Shown: positions 7,552-17,432, counted from the stretch's first letter. The stretch: 64,000 bases of DNA from Lentzea albidocapillata subsp. violacea (GCF_900100275.1 NZ_FNET01000004.1:186001-250000), one strand, 5' to 3'. Numbers and translations are program-made. Notes: generated by a model from the sequence alone, not told the origin.

Positions 7552-8204
7552 TAGACCAGGCGGTACCCCATGCCGCGCACGGTCTCCAGCCGCTCCGCGC
7601 CGATCTTGCGCCGCAACGACCGCACGTACACATCGACCACATTGGACCCGGGGTCGAAGTCGTAACCCCATACGTGGGACAGGATCTGCTCGCGCACCAG
7701 CACCTGCCCCGGATGCCGCAGGAACAGTTCCAGCAGGGCGAACTCGCGGGCGGTGAGGTCCACCGAACCGGACGGCAGCACGGCCTGGCGGGTGCGCAGG
7801 TCCAGCGACAGCGAGCCGGCGGTGAGCACCGTCGCCTCGGGCACGCCGGGCGGGCGCAGGCGGAGCCGGACGCGGGCCAGCAGTTCCTCGAAGCGGAACG
7901 GCTTGGTCATGTAGTCGTCGGCGCCGCCGGACAGCCCCGCCACGGTGTCGTGCACCGAGTCGCGGGCGGTCAGGATGATCACCGGGGTGGCGACGCCCTG
8001 GTCGCGCAGCGCTCGCAGGACCGAGAAGCCGTCGAGGTCGGGCAGGCCGAGGTCCAGCACCACCAGGTCGAACGAGGCGGCCCACGACAGGGCGTCCGCT
8101 CCGGAGGCCACTACGGACGTGGTGAAGCCGTTGGCGCGCAGGCCTTTCTCCACGAACGAGGCGATGCGCGCCTCGTCCTCGACGATCAGGATCCGGCCGG
8201 TCAT
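7551..8204 (-). CDS. OmpR/PhoB family response regulator
   Basis: 217 residues. The receiver domain (about 1-115) has the acidic pair ED at 9-10, the phosphoacceptor Asp51 in VVLDLGLPDLDG, Thr in ILTAR and Lys in TKPF. The C-terminal winged helix (about 125-217) contains LTAREFALLELFLRHPGQVL, NVVDVYVRSLRRKIG and VRGMGYRL. The ATG at 8204 has GGAGGT 6 nt upstream and overlaps the kinase stop as ATGA, so the two are translationally coupled. It receives phosphate from the adjacent kinase and should bind DNA as a dimer. The GATGAA-N6-TTCATC sites at 7534 and 9773 are candidate targets. Confidence 0.95.
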   Translation of the reverse strand: MTGRILIVEDEARIASFVEKGLRANGFTTSVVASGADALSWAASFDLVVLDLGLPDLDGFSVLRALRDQGVATPVIILTARDSVHDTVAGLSGGADDYMTKPFRFEELLARVRLRLRPPGVPEATVLTAGSLSLDLRTRQAVLPSGSVDLTAREFALLELFLRHPGQVLVREQILSHVWGYDFDPGSNVVDVYVRSLRRKIGAERLETVRGMGYRLV

Positions 8205-9517
8205 CGGGGTACCTCCACCACGAACGTCGCGCCCTCGCCCGCCACCGACCGCACCCGCACGGTGCCTCCGTGTGCTTCGGCGATGGCCTTCACGATCGGC
8301 AGGCCGAGGCCGGTGGAGCGGGAGAACAGCAACGACTCGTCGCTCACGCCGGGCCCGGAGTCGGCTATCCAGAAGGAGACTGCGGAGTCCACAGAGGATC
8401 CGAAGCGGATGGTCGCGCCCGCGGTGGTGTGGCGGACGGCGTTCGAGGCGAGTTGCAGAACGGCCTGGGTGACGCGTTGCGGGTCCAGCACGGCCTCGCC
8501 TTCCGCGATCGAGTCGAGCACCCAGCGGCGGTCGCCGAGAGCGCGGAGGTGGGCGTCGATGTCGCTGGTGAGTTCCGGGAGGCTCACGGTGACGGGGCGC
8601 AGGAAGTCCGGGCGTTCGGACTTGACCAGCAGCAGCAGGTCCTCGACCAGGCGGGCCATCCGGTCGAGCTCGTCGGTGCACAGCCGCACCACTTCGGCGC
8701 GCTCCTGCGGCGAGTCGCCCAGCAGTTCCAGGTGGCCGCGCACGATGGTGATCGGTGTGCGCAGCTCGTGGGAGGCGTCGTCGAGGAACTGGCGTTGCAG
8801 GCGGAACGAGCGGTCGAGGCGGTCGAGCATGGAGTTGAACTGCTTCGCCAAAGCCGCCACGTCGTCGTTGCCCGAGACCGGGATCCGGCGGGTGAGGTCG
8901 TCCTCGGTGATCTCGGCGGCGGCCTGGCGGACCACGCGGATCGGAGCGAGGATCACGCCCGCCACGAGCCACGCGATCAGCGCGGCGATCAGCAGGCCGG
9001 CCAGGGACACCAGCACCAGGACGCGCACCGTCGAGTGCACGGGTGCTCGCATGCCGTCCTCGAAGTAGCCGGTGATGAACCACATCTCCTGCGGCGCGGC
9101 CGTGTGGACCTTCGCCCACCGGAGCGGTCCGGCCGGGGTGGACGCCACGCCCCACGGCGCGGTGGAGGACGTGATCGTGGCCAGCACGGCGCGGTCGTGC
9201 TCCAGCGCGTAGGTCACCTGGGAACGCTGCACCAGCACGCGGCCGGACAGCACGGCCAGGTGGATCTCGTGCTCGTCGGGGTACTGCAGGCGCAGGTGGG
9301 AGTCGGCGACGGCACCGGCGTCACCGGCGTGGTTCTCCGCGTAGGTGCCGAACTCGGTCGTCTCCTGCTCCAGGGCACGGTTGACGCGGTCGTCGACGTC
9401 GACGAGCAGCAGGCGCCACACCACGACCACGACGGTCGCGAGGACGAGCGTCATCAGGCCCAGGAGCCAGCACATGATCTTCACGCGTGCGGGCACGTCA
9501 GTCGTCCTCGTCGTCAT
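8201..9517 (-). CDS. Sensor histidine kinase of two-component system
   Basis: 438 residues. TM1 spans about 14-38 and TM2 about 165-190, enclosing an extracytoplasmic sensor domain of about 125 residues. HAMP follows (about 191-243), then the H-box FLDDASHELRTP with phosphoacceptor His250, the N-box in LQLASNAVRHTT, G1 DSGPGV and G2 GLGLPIV. Its stop overlaps the response regulator start (ATGA), and its start overlaps the end of the small membrane protein at 9498-9764 by 20 bp, making a three-gene operon. The signal it senses is unknown. Confidence 0.95.
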   Translation of the reverse strand: MTTRTTDVPARVKIMCWLLGLMTLVLATVVVVVWRLLLVDVDDRVNRALEQETTEFGTYAENHAGDAGAVADSHLRLQYPDEHEIHLAVLSGRVLVQRSQVTYALEHDRAVLATITSSTAPWGVASTPAGPLRWAKVHTAAPQEMWFITGYFEDGMRAPVHSTVRVLVLVSLAGLLIAALIAWLVAGVILAPIRVVRQAAAEITEDDLTRRIPVSGNDDVAALAKQFNSMLDRLDRSFRLQRQFLDDASHELRTPITIVRGHLELLGDSPQERAEVVRLCTDELDRMARLVEDLLLLVKSERPDFLRPVTVSLPELTSDIDAHLRALGDRRWVLDSIAEGEAVLDPQRVTQAVLQLASNAVRHTTAGATIRFGSSVDSAVSFWIADSGPGVSDESLLFSRSTGLGLPIVKAIAEAHGGTVRVRSVAGEGATFVVEVPR

Positions 9518-9764
9518 CGCCCGGCGGTGGCGGCGGCAGCACCGACCCCGGGGTGGGCACCACCGAGGAGGTCGTCGGCGGAGCGGAACGTCCTATCTGC
9601 ACTTCCGGCGTGCGCACGTCAGGTGGCACCGGCCGCACCACGGTCAGCACGAGCAGCAGGGCCGCGAGCGCGCACGCCACGCTGAGCACGGCCACGAGGA
9701 CCGTGCCGGTGCGGGCGGACGGCAGCATGCGACGGAGCCTGCCGTCTCTCGCGAAGTACCGCAT
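9498..9764 (-). CDS. Small membrane protein with Pro/Asp-rich tail, heads two-component operon
   Basis: 88 residues. A basic N-terminus (MRYFARDGRLRRM) precedes one TM helix (about residues 20-44). The rest is an extracytoplasmic, low-complexity segment (PVPPDVRTPEV, PPTTSSVVPTPG, then a run of prolines and an acidic end DDDEDD). No known domain. It is the first gene of the operon with the sensor kinase (20-bp overlap) and regulator. An accessory or sensing role for the kinase is possible from position alone. The acidic Asp-rich tail could bind cations, which is speculation. Confidence 0.72.
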   Translation of the reverse strand: MRYFARDGRLRRMLPSARTGTVLVAVLSVACALAALLLVLTVVRPVPPDVRTPEVQIGRSAPPTTSSVVPTPGSVLPPPPPGDDDEDD

Positions 9765-9772
9765 GAGACCAA

Positions 9773-9790
9773 GATGAAGATCTCTTCATC
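9773..9790. promoter_or_regulatory. GATGAA-N6-TTCATC palindrome upstream of two-component operon
   Basis: GATGAAGATCTCTTCATC is an 8+8 inverted repeat around a TC centre. It starts 8 bp before the start of the first gene of the operon (9764) and about 94 bp before the divergent GH97 gene. It matches the site at 7534-7551, so autoregulation by the response regulator is a reasonable inference. Confidence 0.6.
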
Positions 9791-9883
9791 TGTCCGCAAA
9801 TCGACTGATAATCATCAGCCCCTTGACCGGGAACGTACCGACCAACACGATGAAAGCGGTCCCACACCCAGGAGCTGACAACG

Positions 9884-12433
9884 ATGTCACGACTGCTCGT
9901 ACTCGTGCTCGCCCTGCTGTTGCCCGCCGTGCCCGCCACGGCCGCGCCGACCGGCTGGACTGTGGCCGGACCGGGCCAGGTCACCGCGAAACTATCGCTG
10001 ACCAGTGGAAACCTGACTCTGGACGTGAGCAGGCAGGGCAGAACCGTGCTCAAGCCGGCACCCGTCGGCCTCACCACGACCACCGCGGATCTCACCAAGG
10101 ACCTGACGTTCACGGGCCGCAGTGACCGCGTTGTCATCGATCACTACACGATGCCGCACGGCAAACGGCTGCAGCGTGCGGCCCGCATGACCGAGGCAAG
10201 GTTCGGGTTCCGCAACGCCACCGGCCGCTTCGACCTGGTCGTACGCGCCGCGGCGGACGGTATCGCCTACCGGTACGTGCTGCCCGCGCCGGCGACGGTC
10301 ACGGCGGAGGCGTCCGCCTTCCGTGTCGCCGCCGACTCGAAGGCGTGGCTGCTGCCCTACAACGCCTGGTACGAGGCCAACCGCGTGCGGACGACCGCGG
10401 GTGAGGCCACCGGCGACTTCGGCTACCCGTCGCTCTTCCAGAACGGGCAGGACTTCGCGCTGCTCACCGAGTCCGATGTGGACGGTACGTACGCGGGCAG
10501 CAGGTTGCGCAGGAGCGGCGACGGTTTCCAGGTCGTGCTGGCGGACGCGCAGGTCGCCTCGACCGGCACGACGCCGTGGCGCACCGCGATCGTCGGTGAC
10601 CTGGGCACCGTGAGCACGTCCACGCTCGTGGACGACCTGGCGAGCCCAGCGAAGTTCGCGGACGTGAGCTGGATCAAGCCGGGCAAGGTCGCGTGGTCGT
10701 GGCTGAGCGAGCACTCCAGTCCGAGCGACTTCGCGCGGCAGAAGCAGTACGTGGACTTCGCCGCCCGCAACGGCTGGGAGTACACGCTGGTCGACGAGGG
10801 CTGGAGTGCCGCGTGGGTGCCGGAGCTCATCCGCTACGCCCGCGCGCAGGGCGTGGAGATCCTGCTGTGGCTGCACTGGAGCGCCCTCGACACGCAGCAG
10901 GAACGCGACACCGTGCTGCCCAGGATCCAGCAGTGGGGCGCGAAGGGCGTGAAGCTCGACTTCATGGAGTCCGACTCGCAGGACCGGTACCGCTGGTACG
11001 ACGCGGTGTTGCAGAAGACGGCCGAGCTGCAGCTGATGGTCAACTTCCACGGTTCCACCATCCCGCACGGCCTCGCGCGCACGTGGCCGCACGTGCTGAC
11101 GATGGAGGCCGTGCGCGGCGCCGAGAACTACCCGCCCGCCGCCAACAACCCCGTGCAGTTCTTCACCCGCAACGTCGCCGGTTCGATGGACTACACGCCC
11201 GTGTCGCTCGAAGTCGGCACGAAGGAGGCGTCGATCGCGCACGAGGTCGCGCTGCCGGTCGTCTACGAGTCGGGCTGGACGCACTTCGCGGACAAACCCG
11301 AGGCCTACGAACGGCATCCGCAGGCGTTGCGCTATCTCAACCAGATCCCGACGGTCTGGGACGAGACCCGGCTGCTCGACGGCGCCCCGGACTCGCACGC
11401 CGTCGTCGCACGCCGCAACGGGGACAGGTGGTTCGTCGGCGGCATCGCCACCCAGGAACGCACGTTGCAGGCACCGCTCGGGTTCCTCGGCGGCGGGCGG
11501 TGGCTGGTCGAGACCGTCCGCGACCCCGCCACCAGGGCCGACGTCGTGCGCGACTCGCAGGTACTGCGCAACACCGACACCCTCACGGTGCCGGCCAGGC
11601 GCAACGGCGGCTTCGCGGCGGTCGTCTGCCGCTACCGGCCCGGCCTGCGGACGTGTGACCAGCCGATCCGCCAGGTCCCGAAGACCACACTGACCGTCGG
11701 GCCCACCGGCACGACCGACACCCCGCCGGGTTCGGCGATCGACGTCACCGGCACGTTCACCAACGGGGACAAGGTGATCCGCGATGTCAGGCTGACGGCG
11801 ACCGCCCCCGAGGGCTGGTCCGTCACGGGCGCCGTGGTCCAGCGGCGCACGCTCGCGCCCGGCGAGTCGATCAGCGGGCGCTGGCGGCTCACCGCCGGAA
11901 CGCGGGTCGGCCCGGTGGACCTGCCGATCGTCGCCACCTTCGGCGACGTGCACGTCGAACAGGCGGTCAAGGCTTTCGTGCCACCTCCGACGCCGGCGAA
12001 CGGAGCGCAGGTCAGCGATCTGCCGTTCATGAGCGAGACCAACGGCTGGGGCCCGGTCGAACGGGACAGGTCCAACGGCGAGAACACCGGCGGTGACGGC
12101 GCGGCGCTGTCCATCGGCGGCGTCACCTACGCCAAGGGCCTCGGCACGCACGCGCCGTCCGAGGTCTCGGTCTACCTGGGCCGCGGCTGCGAGCGCCTCG
12201 CGGCGAAGATCGGCCTCGACGACGAGACCGAACAGCCGGGCTCGGTGGCGTTCCAGGTGTTCGGCGACGACAAACCCTTGTACGACAGCGGAGTCATCCG
12301 GGGCAAGGGCGCGGCGGTGCCGATCGACGTCGACGTCAGCAACGTCCGGATGCTCAGCCTCCGCGTCACCGACGGCGGCGACGGCCGCAACTTCGACCAC
12401 GCCGACTGGGCGGAGGCGGCCCTGACATGCTGA
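9884..12433 (+). CDS. Secreted glycoside hydrolase family 97 (alpha-glucosidase/galactosidase type) with NPCBM domain
   Basis: 849 residues; ATG at 9884 with AGGAG about 9 nt upstream. The signal peptide covers residues 1-21 (LLVLVLALLLPAVPATA). The GH97 N-terminal beta-sandwich (about 25-265) is followed by the catalytic barrel (about 270-560), with KVAWSWLSEHSS, YTLVDEGW, VKLDFMESDSQDR (nucleophile region) and LTMEAVRGAEN. A NEW3-like beta domain (about 600-690) and a C-terminal NPCBM carbohydrate-binding domain (about 705-849, GLGTHAPSEVSVYLG) follow. GH97 enzymes are retaining or inverting alpha-galactosidases/glucosidases; exact specificity is not decided here. It overlaps the next gene by 7 bp. 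Confidence 0.92.
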   Translation: MSRLLVLVLALLLPAVPATAAPTGWTVAGPGQVTAKLSLTSGNLTLDVSRQGRTVLKPAPVGLTTTTADLTKDLTFTGRSDRVVIDHYTMPHGKRLQRAARMTEARFGFRNATGRFDLVVRAAADGIAYRYVLPAPATVTAEASAFRVAADSKAWLLPYNAWYEANRVRTTAGEATGDFGYPSLFQNGQDFALLTESDVDGTYAGSRLRRSGDGFQVVLADAQVASTGTTPWRTAIVGDLGTVSTSTLVDDLASPAKFADVSWIKPGKVAWSWLSEHSSPSDFARQKQYVDFAARNGWEYTLVDEGWSAAWVPELIRYARAQGVEILLWLHWSALDTQQERDTVLPRIQQWGAKGVKLDFMESDSQDRYRWYDAVLQKTAELQLMVNFHGSTIPHGLARTWPHVLTMEAVRGAENYPPAANNPVQFFTRNVAGSMDYTPVSLEVGTKEASIAHEVALPVVYESGWTHFADKPEAYERHPQALRYLNQIPTVWDETRLLDGAPDSHAVVARRNGDRWFVGGIATQERTLQAPLGFLGGGRWLVETVRDPATRADVVRDSQVLRNTDTLTVPARRNGGFAAVVCRYRPGLRTCDQPIRQVPKTTLTVGPTGTTDTPPGSAIDVTGTFTNGDKVIRDVRLTATAPEGWSVTGAVVQRRTLAPGESISGRWRLTAGTRVGPVDLPIVATFGDVHVEQAVKAFVPPPTPANGAQVSDLPFMSETNGWGPVERDRSNGENTGGDGAALSIGGVTYAKGLGTHAPSEVSVYLGRGCERLAAKIGLDDETEQPGSVAFQVFGDDKPLYDSGVIRGKGAAVPIDVDVSNVRMLSLRVTDGGDGRNFDHADWAEAALTC

Positions 12434-15293
12434 TCAACCGCAGAACGTTCCTCTACGCCACCGGTGTGCTGGCCGTCGCGCCGAAAGTCTCGATCGCACA
12501 ACTGAAGGACACCTACTACGAGGTGCTGCTCAGGCACACGAAGTGGGCCGAGACGCAGTACGACGCCACGGCCGGACGCTACCGGCGCACCGACTTCGGG
12601 TTCGCGGTCGTGCTCGGCAACGCCGTCCTGCTCACCAGGGGCAGCTACGACGCGGCACTGGCGGGCGTCGGGAAGGACGTCCTGCGCGACCACACCCTCG
12701 CCACGGTCGGGCACTTCGCGGCGAGCAACGTGCTGGCCGGCGGCACCGAGTGGGCAAGACACTGTTCTGGGACACCACCTTCCAGTCCTACTTCGTGCTG
12801 GCCGCCCGGCTGCTCTGGCCGGACCTCGACGCGGCCACCCGCGCGAACGTCGAGGCGATCGCGCGCGGCCAGGCCGAGTACACGACGTCACTCGGCACCG
12901 GCAACGACCCGCGCTCCGGTGGCTGGACACCGAACGGGCTCACCGGCGGCTACCGGGGAGACGCGAAACTGGAGGAGATGGGCGTCTACGCCCAGGCACT
13001 CGCGCCCGGCCTGGCCTGGCACGGCGACGGGCCCGGCTGGCGGGAGGCGTTCTGCCGGTGGAGCCGCAACGAGGCCGGGCTGCCCGCCGCCGACCTCGCC
13101 AATCCCTCCACAGTGGACGGTGTGCCGATCTCCGCCAACACGGCGGCGAACCTGCACGACACGTTCATCGTCGAGAACCACGGCTCGTTCGGCCCGCATT
13201 ACCAGGAAGAGCTCTGGCGCACGTCCGGCCGCAACGCCGTGCACTTCCTGCTCGCCGGACGGCCACTGCCCGAGGTGCTGACCAAGCAACCCAACGGAGA
13301 ACTGTTGTGGCGCACCATCCTCGCCACGATGAGCGACGCCGGTGAGCCGTTGATGCCGATGGTCAACGACCGGGAGCATCTCTACGGCCGTGACGTCATC
13401 CCGCTCGCGTTCCGTTCCACGGTGCTGCGCGACCCGATGGCCGCGCGCGCCGAGGCCGCGCTCGCGTCCCGGTTGCTCGCCTACCAGGCCCATCCACCGA
13501 TCCATCGGCTGGCGAAGTTCTCCGGTGAGGCCAAGTACGAGCCGGAGGCACGCGCGGAACTCGCGATCTCCTATCTCCTGCACGAACTGCGCCCGGCGGC
13601 GACACCCGTGTCCGAGCAGGAGTTCTTCCGCAAAGCCGCCATCACGATCGACCACGGCGCCGACCCCGGACTGCTGACGCACCAGTCGGCGGCGGCCTGG
13701 GCGGGCACGGTGACCAAGCCGGGGTTCACGAAGCTCGCGTGGCAGCCGGCGCACGACGACTGGCTGTTCAAGATCAGCGGCTCGACGCCAATGCTGCTGC
13801 CGCCCGCGACCGTCACCGGACGTAACACCGTTGCGTACCAACAGGTGCGCGACGGGTTCGACGCGACGGCGAGCCTGCTGCGGTTCGCGGACGGGTTCGC
13901 CGGCACCGCCACCCTGCCGACCGGCACGATCGTGTGCGCGCTCCCCCGCCCCGGCCGGGTCGACGTGCACAACCTCGCGATGGCCGGAATGCCCGGCCTC
14001 ACCGGCTCCCGCACCTACACGGGAGCGGCGGGCCGCGTCACGGTCCCGGCGCGCGAGGGGTTCCGGGTCGACGACCTGACGTTCCCGGCGACGACGGCCC
14101 GTCACGTCCGCATGATCGGCGTCACCCCGCATCCCGCCTACGGCTACTCGCTGTTCGAGTTCGAGGCAGGTCAGGGAACGGTGACGGCGTCGTCGTTCGC
14201 TCCCGGCTTCGAACCGGCGAAGGCGGTCGACGGCGATCCGGTCACGCGCTGGGCGGTCGCCCGTGCCGAACGCGGCCGCGCGGACAGCTGGATCGCCGTC
14301 GACCTCGGCACCGCCACGACCGTGGACCGCGTCCGCCTGCATTGGGAGACAGCGGCCGCGGGCGCCTACCGCATCGAGACGTCGATGGACGGCGCCACGT
14401 GGACGACGGTGGCCTCGTACCCGCGGCCGGACCTCGGCACGTCGGGCTGGCTCGACGTGGACGGCCGGGCGGGGTTCGTCGCGCGGTCGGCCGAACCGAT
14501 CACCGTGCAGGGTGACACGATCACCGTGCCGGCCGGGGTCGTGGAGGGTTACGTCCAGGCGGACCTGCGCGAGATCGCCGCGGAACCGGCGCCGCAGTGT
14601 CCTCCAGGCGTGCGCGCGAGCACCGCGGACGGGTTCCTCAGCCTCTTCAACCTTTCCGGCACCGACGTCACCGGAACCGTCCGCCTGCGCGGCACCCGGC
14701 TGTACCGGGGCACGCAGGTCACGACCCGTGACGGCACCGAGTACGCGCTCAGCCTGCCCGCCGCCACCGCGCGGGTCGAGGCGCCGTGGTTCACCGCCCG
14801 CGGCATCCCGCCGGGCGTCACCGCCGTCGTGCACGACGCGCAGCGGGTCACTTTTCGCGGCGGCCCGGCCATGTTCGTGCTGGTCCACCGCGACGGCCGC
14901 AGCCTGCCGGTCGTGCTGGGCCGGGCCGGGCGCACGGTCAGGATGCCGGGCGCCCGGCCGTTCCCGATCAACGACCTCGCGCTCGGGCGTGTCACGTTCC
15001 CGAACTCCGTGCTGCCGCCCGGTATGAGCGACCCTGCCGCCGCGGTGGACGGTGAACAGCACACCGCGTGGACGCCGGGCCGTGACGGCCGCATGGTCGT
15101 CGACCTCGGCGCCGTGCATGCTATCGGCGACGTCAGTCTGCAATGGACACACGGCGCGTCGCCGCCGCACACCGTCACGTACAGCGTGGACGGCAGGACC
15201 TACAGCGAGGTCACCACTGCGCGGTACGTCGCCGTGTCGACCGGCTGGCGGCCAGGACACGCCTCCCTGCGGGCCATCGTGGTGCGAAGATGA
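12427..15293 (+). pseudogene. Frameshifted secreted protein with alpha-helical toroid-like region and F5/8 type C domains
   Basis: Frame 1 from ATG 12427 encodes a Tat-like signal (INRRTFLYATGVLAVAPK) and about 109 residues. It then loses register in a GGG run at 12752-12754, and the frame starting with AAG at 12756 continues for 845 codons to 15293. One missing G would restore a protein of about 955 residues (TEWGKTLFWDTTF across the join). The middle is helical with Trp- and His-rich motifs resembling heparinase/AGE-type toroids. Two discoidin-like segments lie near 14120-14480 and 15000-15290 (DSWIAVDLGTATTVDRVRLHW; DGRMVVDLGAVHAIGDVSLQW). It is coupled to GH97 by a 7-bp overlap, suggesting joint polysaccharide degradation. 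True mutation or base-call error cannot be separated here. Confidence 0.8.
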
Positions 15294-15329
15294 CGGGTTT
15301 AGGCGCCAATCGGTCGGCAACCCACAGTC

Positions 15330-16079
15330 ATGTTCGACGGATTGCGACCCGCCGCACGCGAGAGCGTGATCAGGGCGGTGCTGGACGTGCCGAGGCTGCT
15401 GCGCCACTCGGTGTGGCGGACTGCAGAACCGCACCAGGGCAACGGACTCGGCGTCGTGCTCGTACCGGGTTTCGGCGCCGGCGGGGCCAGCCTGTCGCCC
15501 GCCCGGTCGTGGCTGCGCGCCCGTGGCTACCGCCCGGTCCATTCAGGAGTCGGGTTCACCGTCGGCTGCACCGCACAACTGCTGACGAAGCTCTTGCACA
15601 GCACCGAGAGGCACGCCGAGCTCACCGGCCGGCCGGTGGTACTGCTCGGCCAGAGTCGCGGTGGCTGGCTCGCGCGACTCGCCGCCGCCCGGCGGCCCGA
15701 CCTGGTGCACGGCCTGGTGATGCTGGGCAGCCCCGTGCTCGACCCGCTGGGCGCCCATCCCAGCGTCATGCGCATCGCCCGGTTCCTGGCCCGGCTCGCC
15801 GCCGCTGGTGTGCCCGGACTGCTCGATGACGACTGCATGCGCGGGCCGTGCTTCGACGAGCACATGAAGGCGCTCGCCGAACCGTTGCGCGTTCCCGCGA
15901 TCTCCATCTTCTCGCGGCTGGACGGCATTGTGCCGTGGAGGCTGTGCCAGGACCCGTGCGCCGAGTGCGTCGAGGTTTACAGCTCGCACACCGGCATGGG
16001 GTTCGACCCCGACGTCTACGCAGCACTCGCCCCGCGACTCGCGGCCTGGGCACGGCGGGACGTCGAGGTCAACGCGTGA
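15330..16079 (+). CDS. Alpha/beta hydrolase
   Basis: 249 residues, no signal peptide. The fold is shown by VVLVPGFGAGGAS (oxyanion region), the nucleophile elbow GQSRGGW with Ser about residue 110, an acidic residue in SRLDGIVPW and a late His in SSHTGMGF. The Cys-rich CQDPCAECVEV stretch before the His is unusual. The start at ATG 15330 has no clear Shine-Dalgarno. It resembles triacylglycerol-lipase/PGAP1-like cytosolic hydrolases; the substrate is unknown. It converges with the phosphoesterase gene, with an 11-bp overlap. Confidence 0.85.
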   Translation: MFDGLRPAARESVIRAVLDVPRLLRHSVWRTAEPHQGNGLGVVLVPGFGAGGASLSPARSWLRARGYRPVHSGVGFTVGCTAQLLTKLLHSTERHAELTGRPVVLLGQSRGGWLARLAAARRPDLVHGLVMLGSPVLDPLGAHPSVMRIARFLARLAAAGVPGLLDDDCMRGPCFDEHMKALAEPLRVPAISIFSRLDGIVPWRLCQDPCAECVEVYSSHTGMGFDPDVYAALAPRLAAWARRDVEVNA

Positions 16080-16563
16080 CCGGCACGATCCGGGCGTCGA
16101 GCAGGATGCCGTCCTCGATCCGCAGCAGCCCGATGGTGCCGTGCGGCTGACGCCGTTTGTCGGTGGGCGAGCCGGGGTTGAACACGCGGAGCCCGTCCTC
16201 TTCCTCGTCCCACGGGATGTGCGAGTGCCCGAACACGACGAGCCGGGCGGCGGGGAACCGGCGGCGCATCCTCGCCATCCGGCCGGTCTTCTGGCCGCTG
16301 TCGTGGATCATCGCGAACGGCAGGCCCCCGATCTCGGACTCGACCACGTCCGGCGCGCCCCACGCCACCACGTCCGGGCCGTCGTTGTTGCCGCACACGG
16401 CGATGACGGGCGCGTACTGCGCCAGCTCGTCCAGCACGGGAGCGACGCAGACGTCCCCGCCGTGCAGGATCAGGTCGGCTGACCGCAAATGTTCGGCCAC
16501 GGCCGGTGGGCACCGCTTCCAGAACCGCGGCGCGTGGGTGTCGGACAGCACCACGACTCTCAC
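16069..16563 (-). CDS. Metallophosphoesterase, YfcE/MJ0936-like
   Basis: 164 residues, typical for this compact family. Metal-binding motifs are in order: LSDTH (residues 6-10), GGDV, GNND and then GHSH and NPGS in the C-terminal half. The start is GTG at 16563. Enzymes of this group hydrolyse phosphodiesters with two divalent metals; the natural substrate is usually unknown. It is divergent from ku (65 bp apart) and its 3' end overlaps the alpha/beta hydrolase. Confidence 0.92.
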   Translation of the reverse strand: MRVVVLSDTHAPRFWKRCPPAVAEHLRSADLILHGGDVCVAPVLDELAQYAPVIAVCGNNDGPDVVAWGAPDVVESEIGGLPFAMIHDSGQKTGRMARMRRRFPAARLVVFGHSHIPWDEEEDGLRVFNPGSPTDKRRQPHGTIGLLRIEDGILLDARIVPVTR

Positions 16564-16628
16564 ACCCGTGACGGTAGCAAGGTCAGGCTTCGACGAATAA
16601 CTACGCCGGGTGCGGGTACCTGACCTGC

Positions 16629-17432
16629 ATGGCGAGGGCGATCTGGAGCGGTTCTGTCAGTTTTGGACTCGTGAGCATCCCGGTGGAGCTGTACAGCGCC
16701 ACCGAGGACCACACCGTGCACTTCAACCAGTTCCAGCGCGGCACGTCCGACCGCATCCGGTACAAGCGCGTCAACGAGCGCACCGGCCGTGAGGTGCCCT
16801 ACGAGAAGATCGTGAAGGGGCACGAGGTCGAGAACGGCGAGTACGTGGTCGTGGAGCCCGAGGAACTGGACGAGATCGCGCCGGGCCGCAGTCGCACCCT
16901 CGACATCGAGGCGTTCGTGGACATCGACGAGATCGACCCGGTGCACTTCCAGAAGACCTACTGGCTCGGGCCGGCCAAGCCCGAGTTCTCCCGCCCGTAC
17001 CTGCTGCTGGCGCAGGCGATGAAGAAGTCGAACCGGGCGGGCATCGCGATGTTCGTCATGCGCGGCAAGCAGTACCTGACCGCGCTGACCGAGGACAAGG
17101 GCATTCTCGCCGTGCACACGCTGTTCTTCGCCGACGAGATCCGCAGGCCGAAGGACGTGCTGGACGTGCCGCCGGAGGGCCGGGCGCCGCGCGGCAAGGA
17201 GCTCGACATGGCGGTGTCGCTGGTCGAGTCCATGGCCGACGACTGGCGGCCGAAGGACTACCGCGACACCTACACCGAGCGGGTCAACAAGCTGATCAGG
17301 GCAAAGCAGAAGGGCCGCAAGATCAAGGTCGAGGACGAGCCCGCGGAGGCCACCGGCGTCGTCGACCTCATGGAGGCGTTGCAGCGCAGCGTCGAGGCGA
17401 GCAAGAAGAAGCGCGGCAAGAAGGTCAGCTGA
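16629..17432 (+). CDS. ku: Ku-like DNA end-binding protein of bacterial NHEJ
   Basis: 267 residues. The start MARAIWSGSVSFGLVSIPVELYSA is the hallmark of bacterial Ku. The core (about 1-200) includes RIRYKRV, ENGEYVVVEPEEL, KTYWLGP and a KDYRDTYTERVNKLI segment, and a Lys-rich tail ends the protein (KKKRGKK). It forms a ring-like homodimer on double-strand DNA ends and recruits LigD. No ligD is in this window, so the ligase must be encoded elsewhere. It converges with the PP2C gene with an 8-bp overlap. Confidence 0.97.
   Translation: MARAIWSGSVSFGLVSIPVELYSATEDHTVHFNQFQRGTSDRIRYKRVNERTGREVPYEKIVKGHEVENGEYVVVEPEELDEIAPGRSRTLDIEAFVDIDEIDPVHFQKTYWLGPAKPEFSRPYLLLAQAMKKSNRAGIAMFVMRGKQYLTALTEDKGILAVHTLFFADEIRRPKDVLDVPPEGRAPRGKELDMAVSLVESMADDWRPKDYRDTYTERVNKLIRAKQKGRKIKVEDEPAEATGVVDLMEALQRSVEASKKKRGKKVS

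Noticed and set aside
12750-12757. Programmed ribosomal frameshift
   Set aside because: No slippery heptamer followed by a strong structure is seen; a one-base loss in a G run explains the break.
12888-15542. 884-residue open frame on the minus strand
   Set aside because: Antisense to the secreted F5/8-type gene and the start of the hydrolase; composition is low-complexity and no domain is visible.
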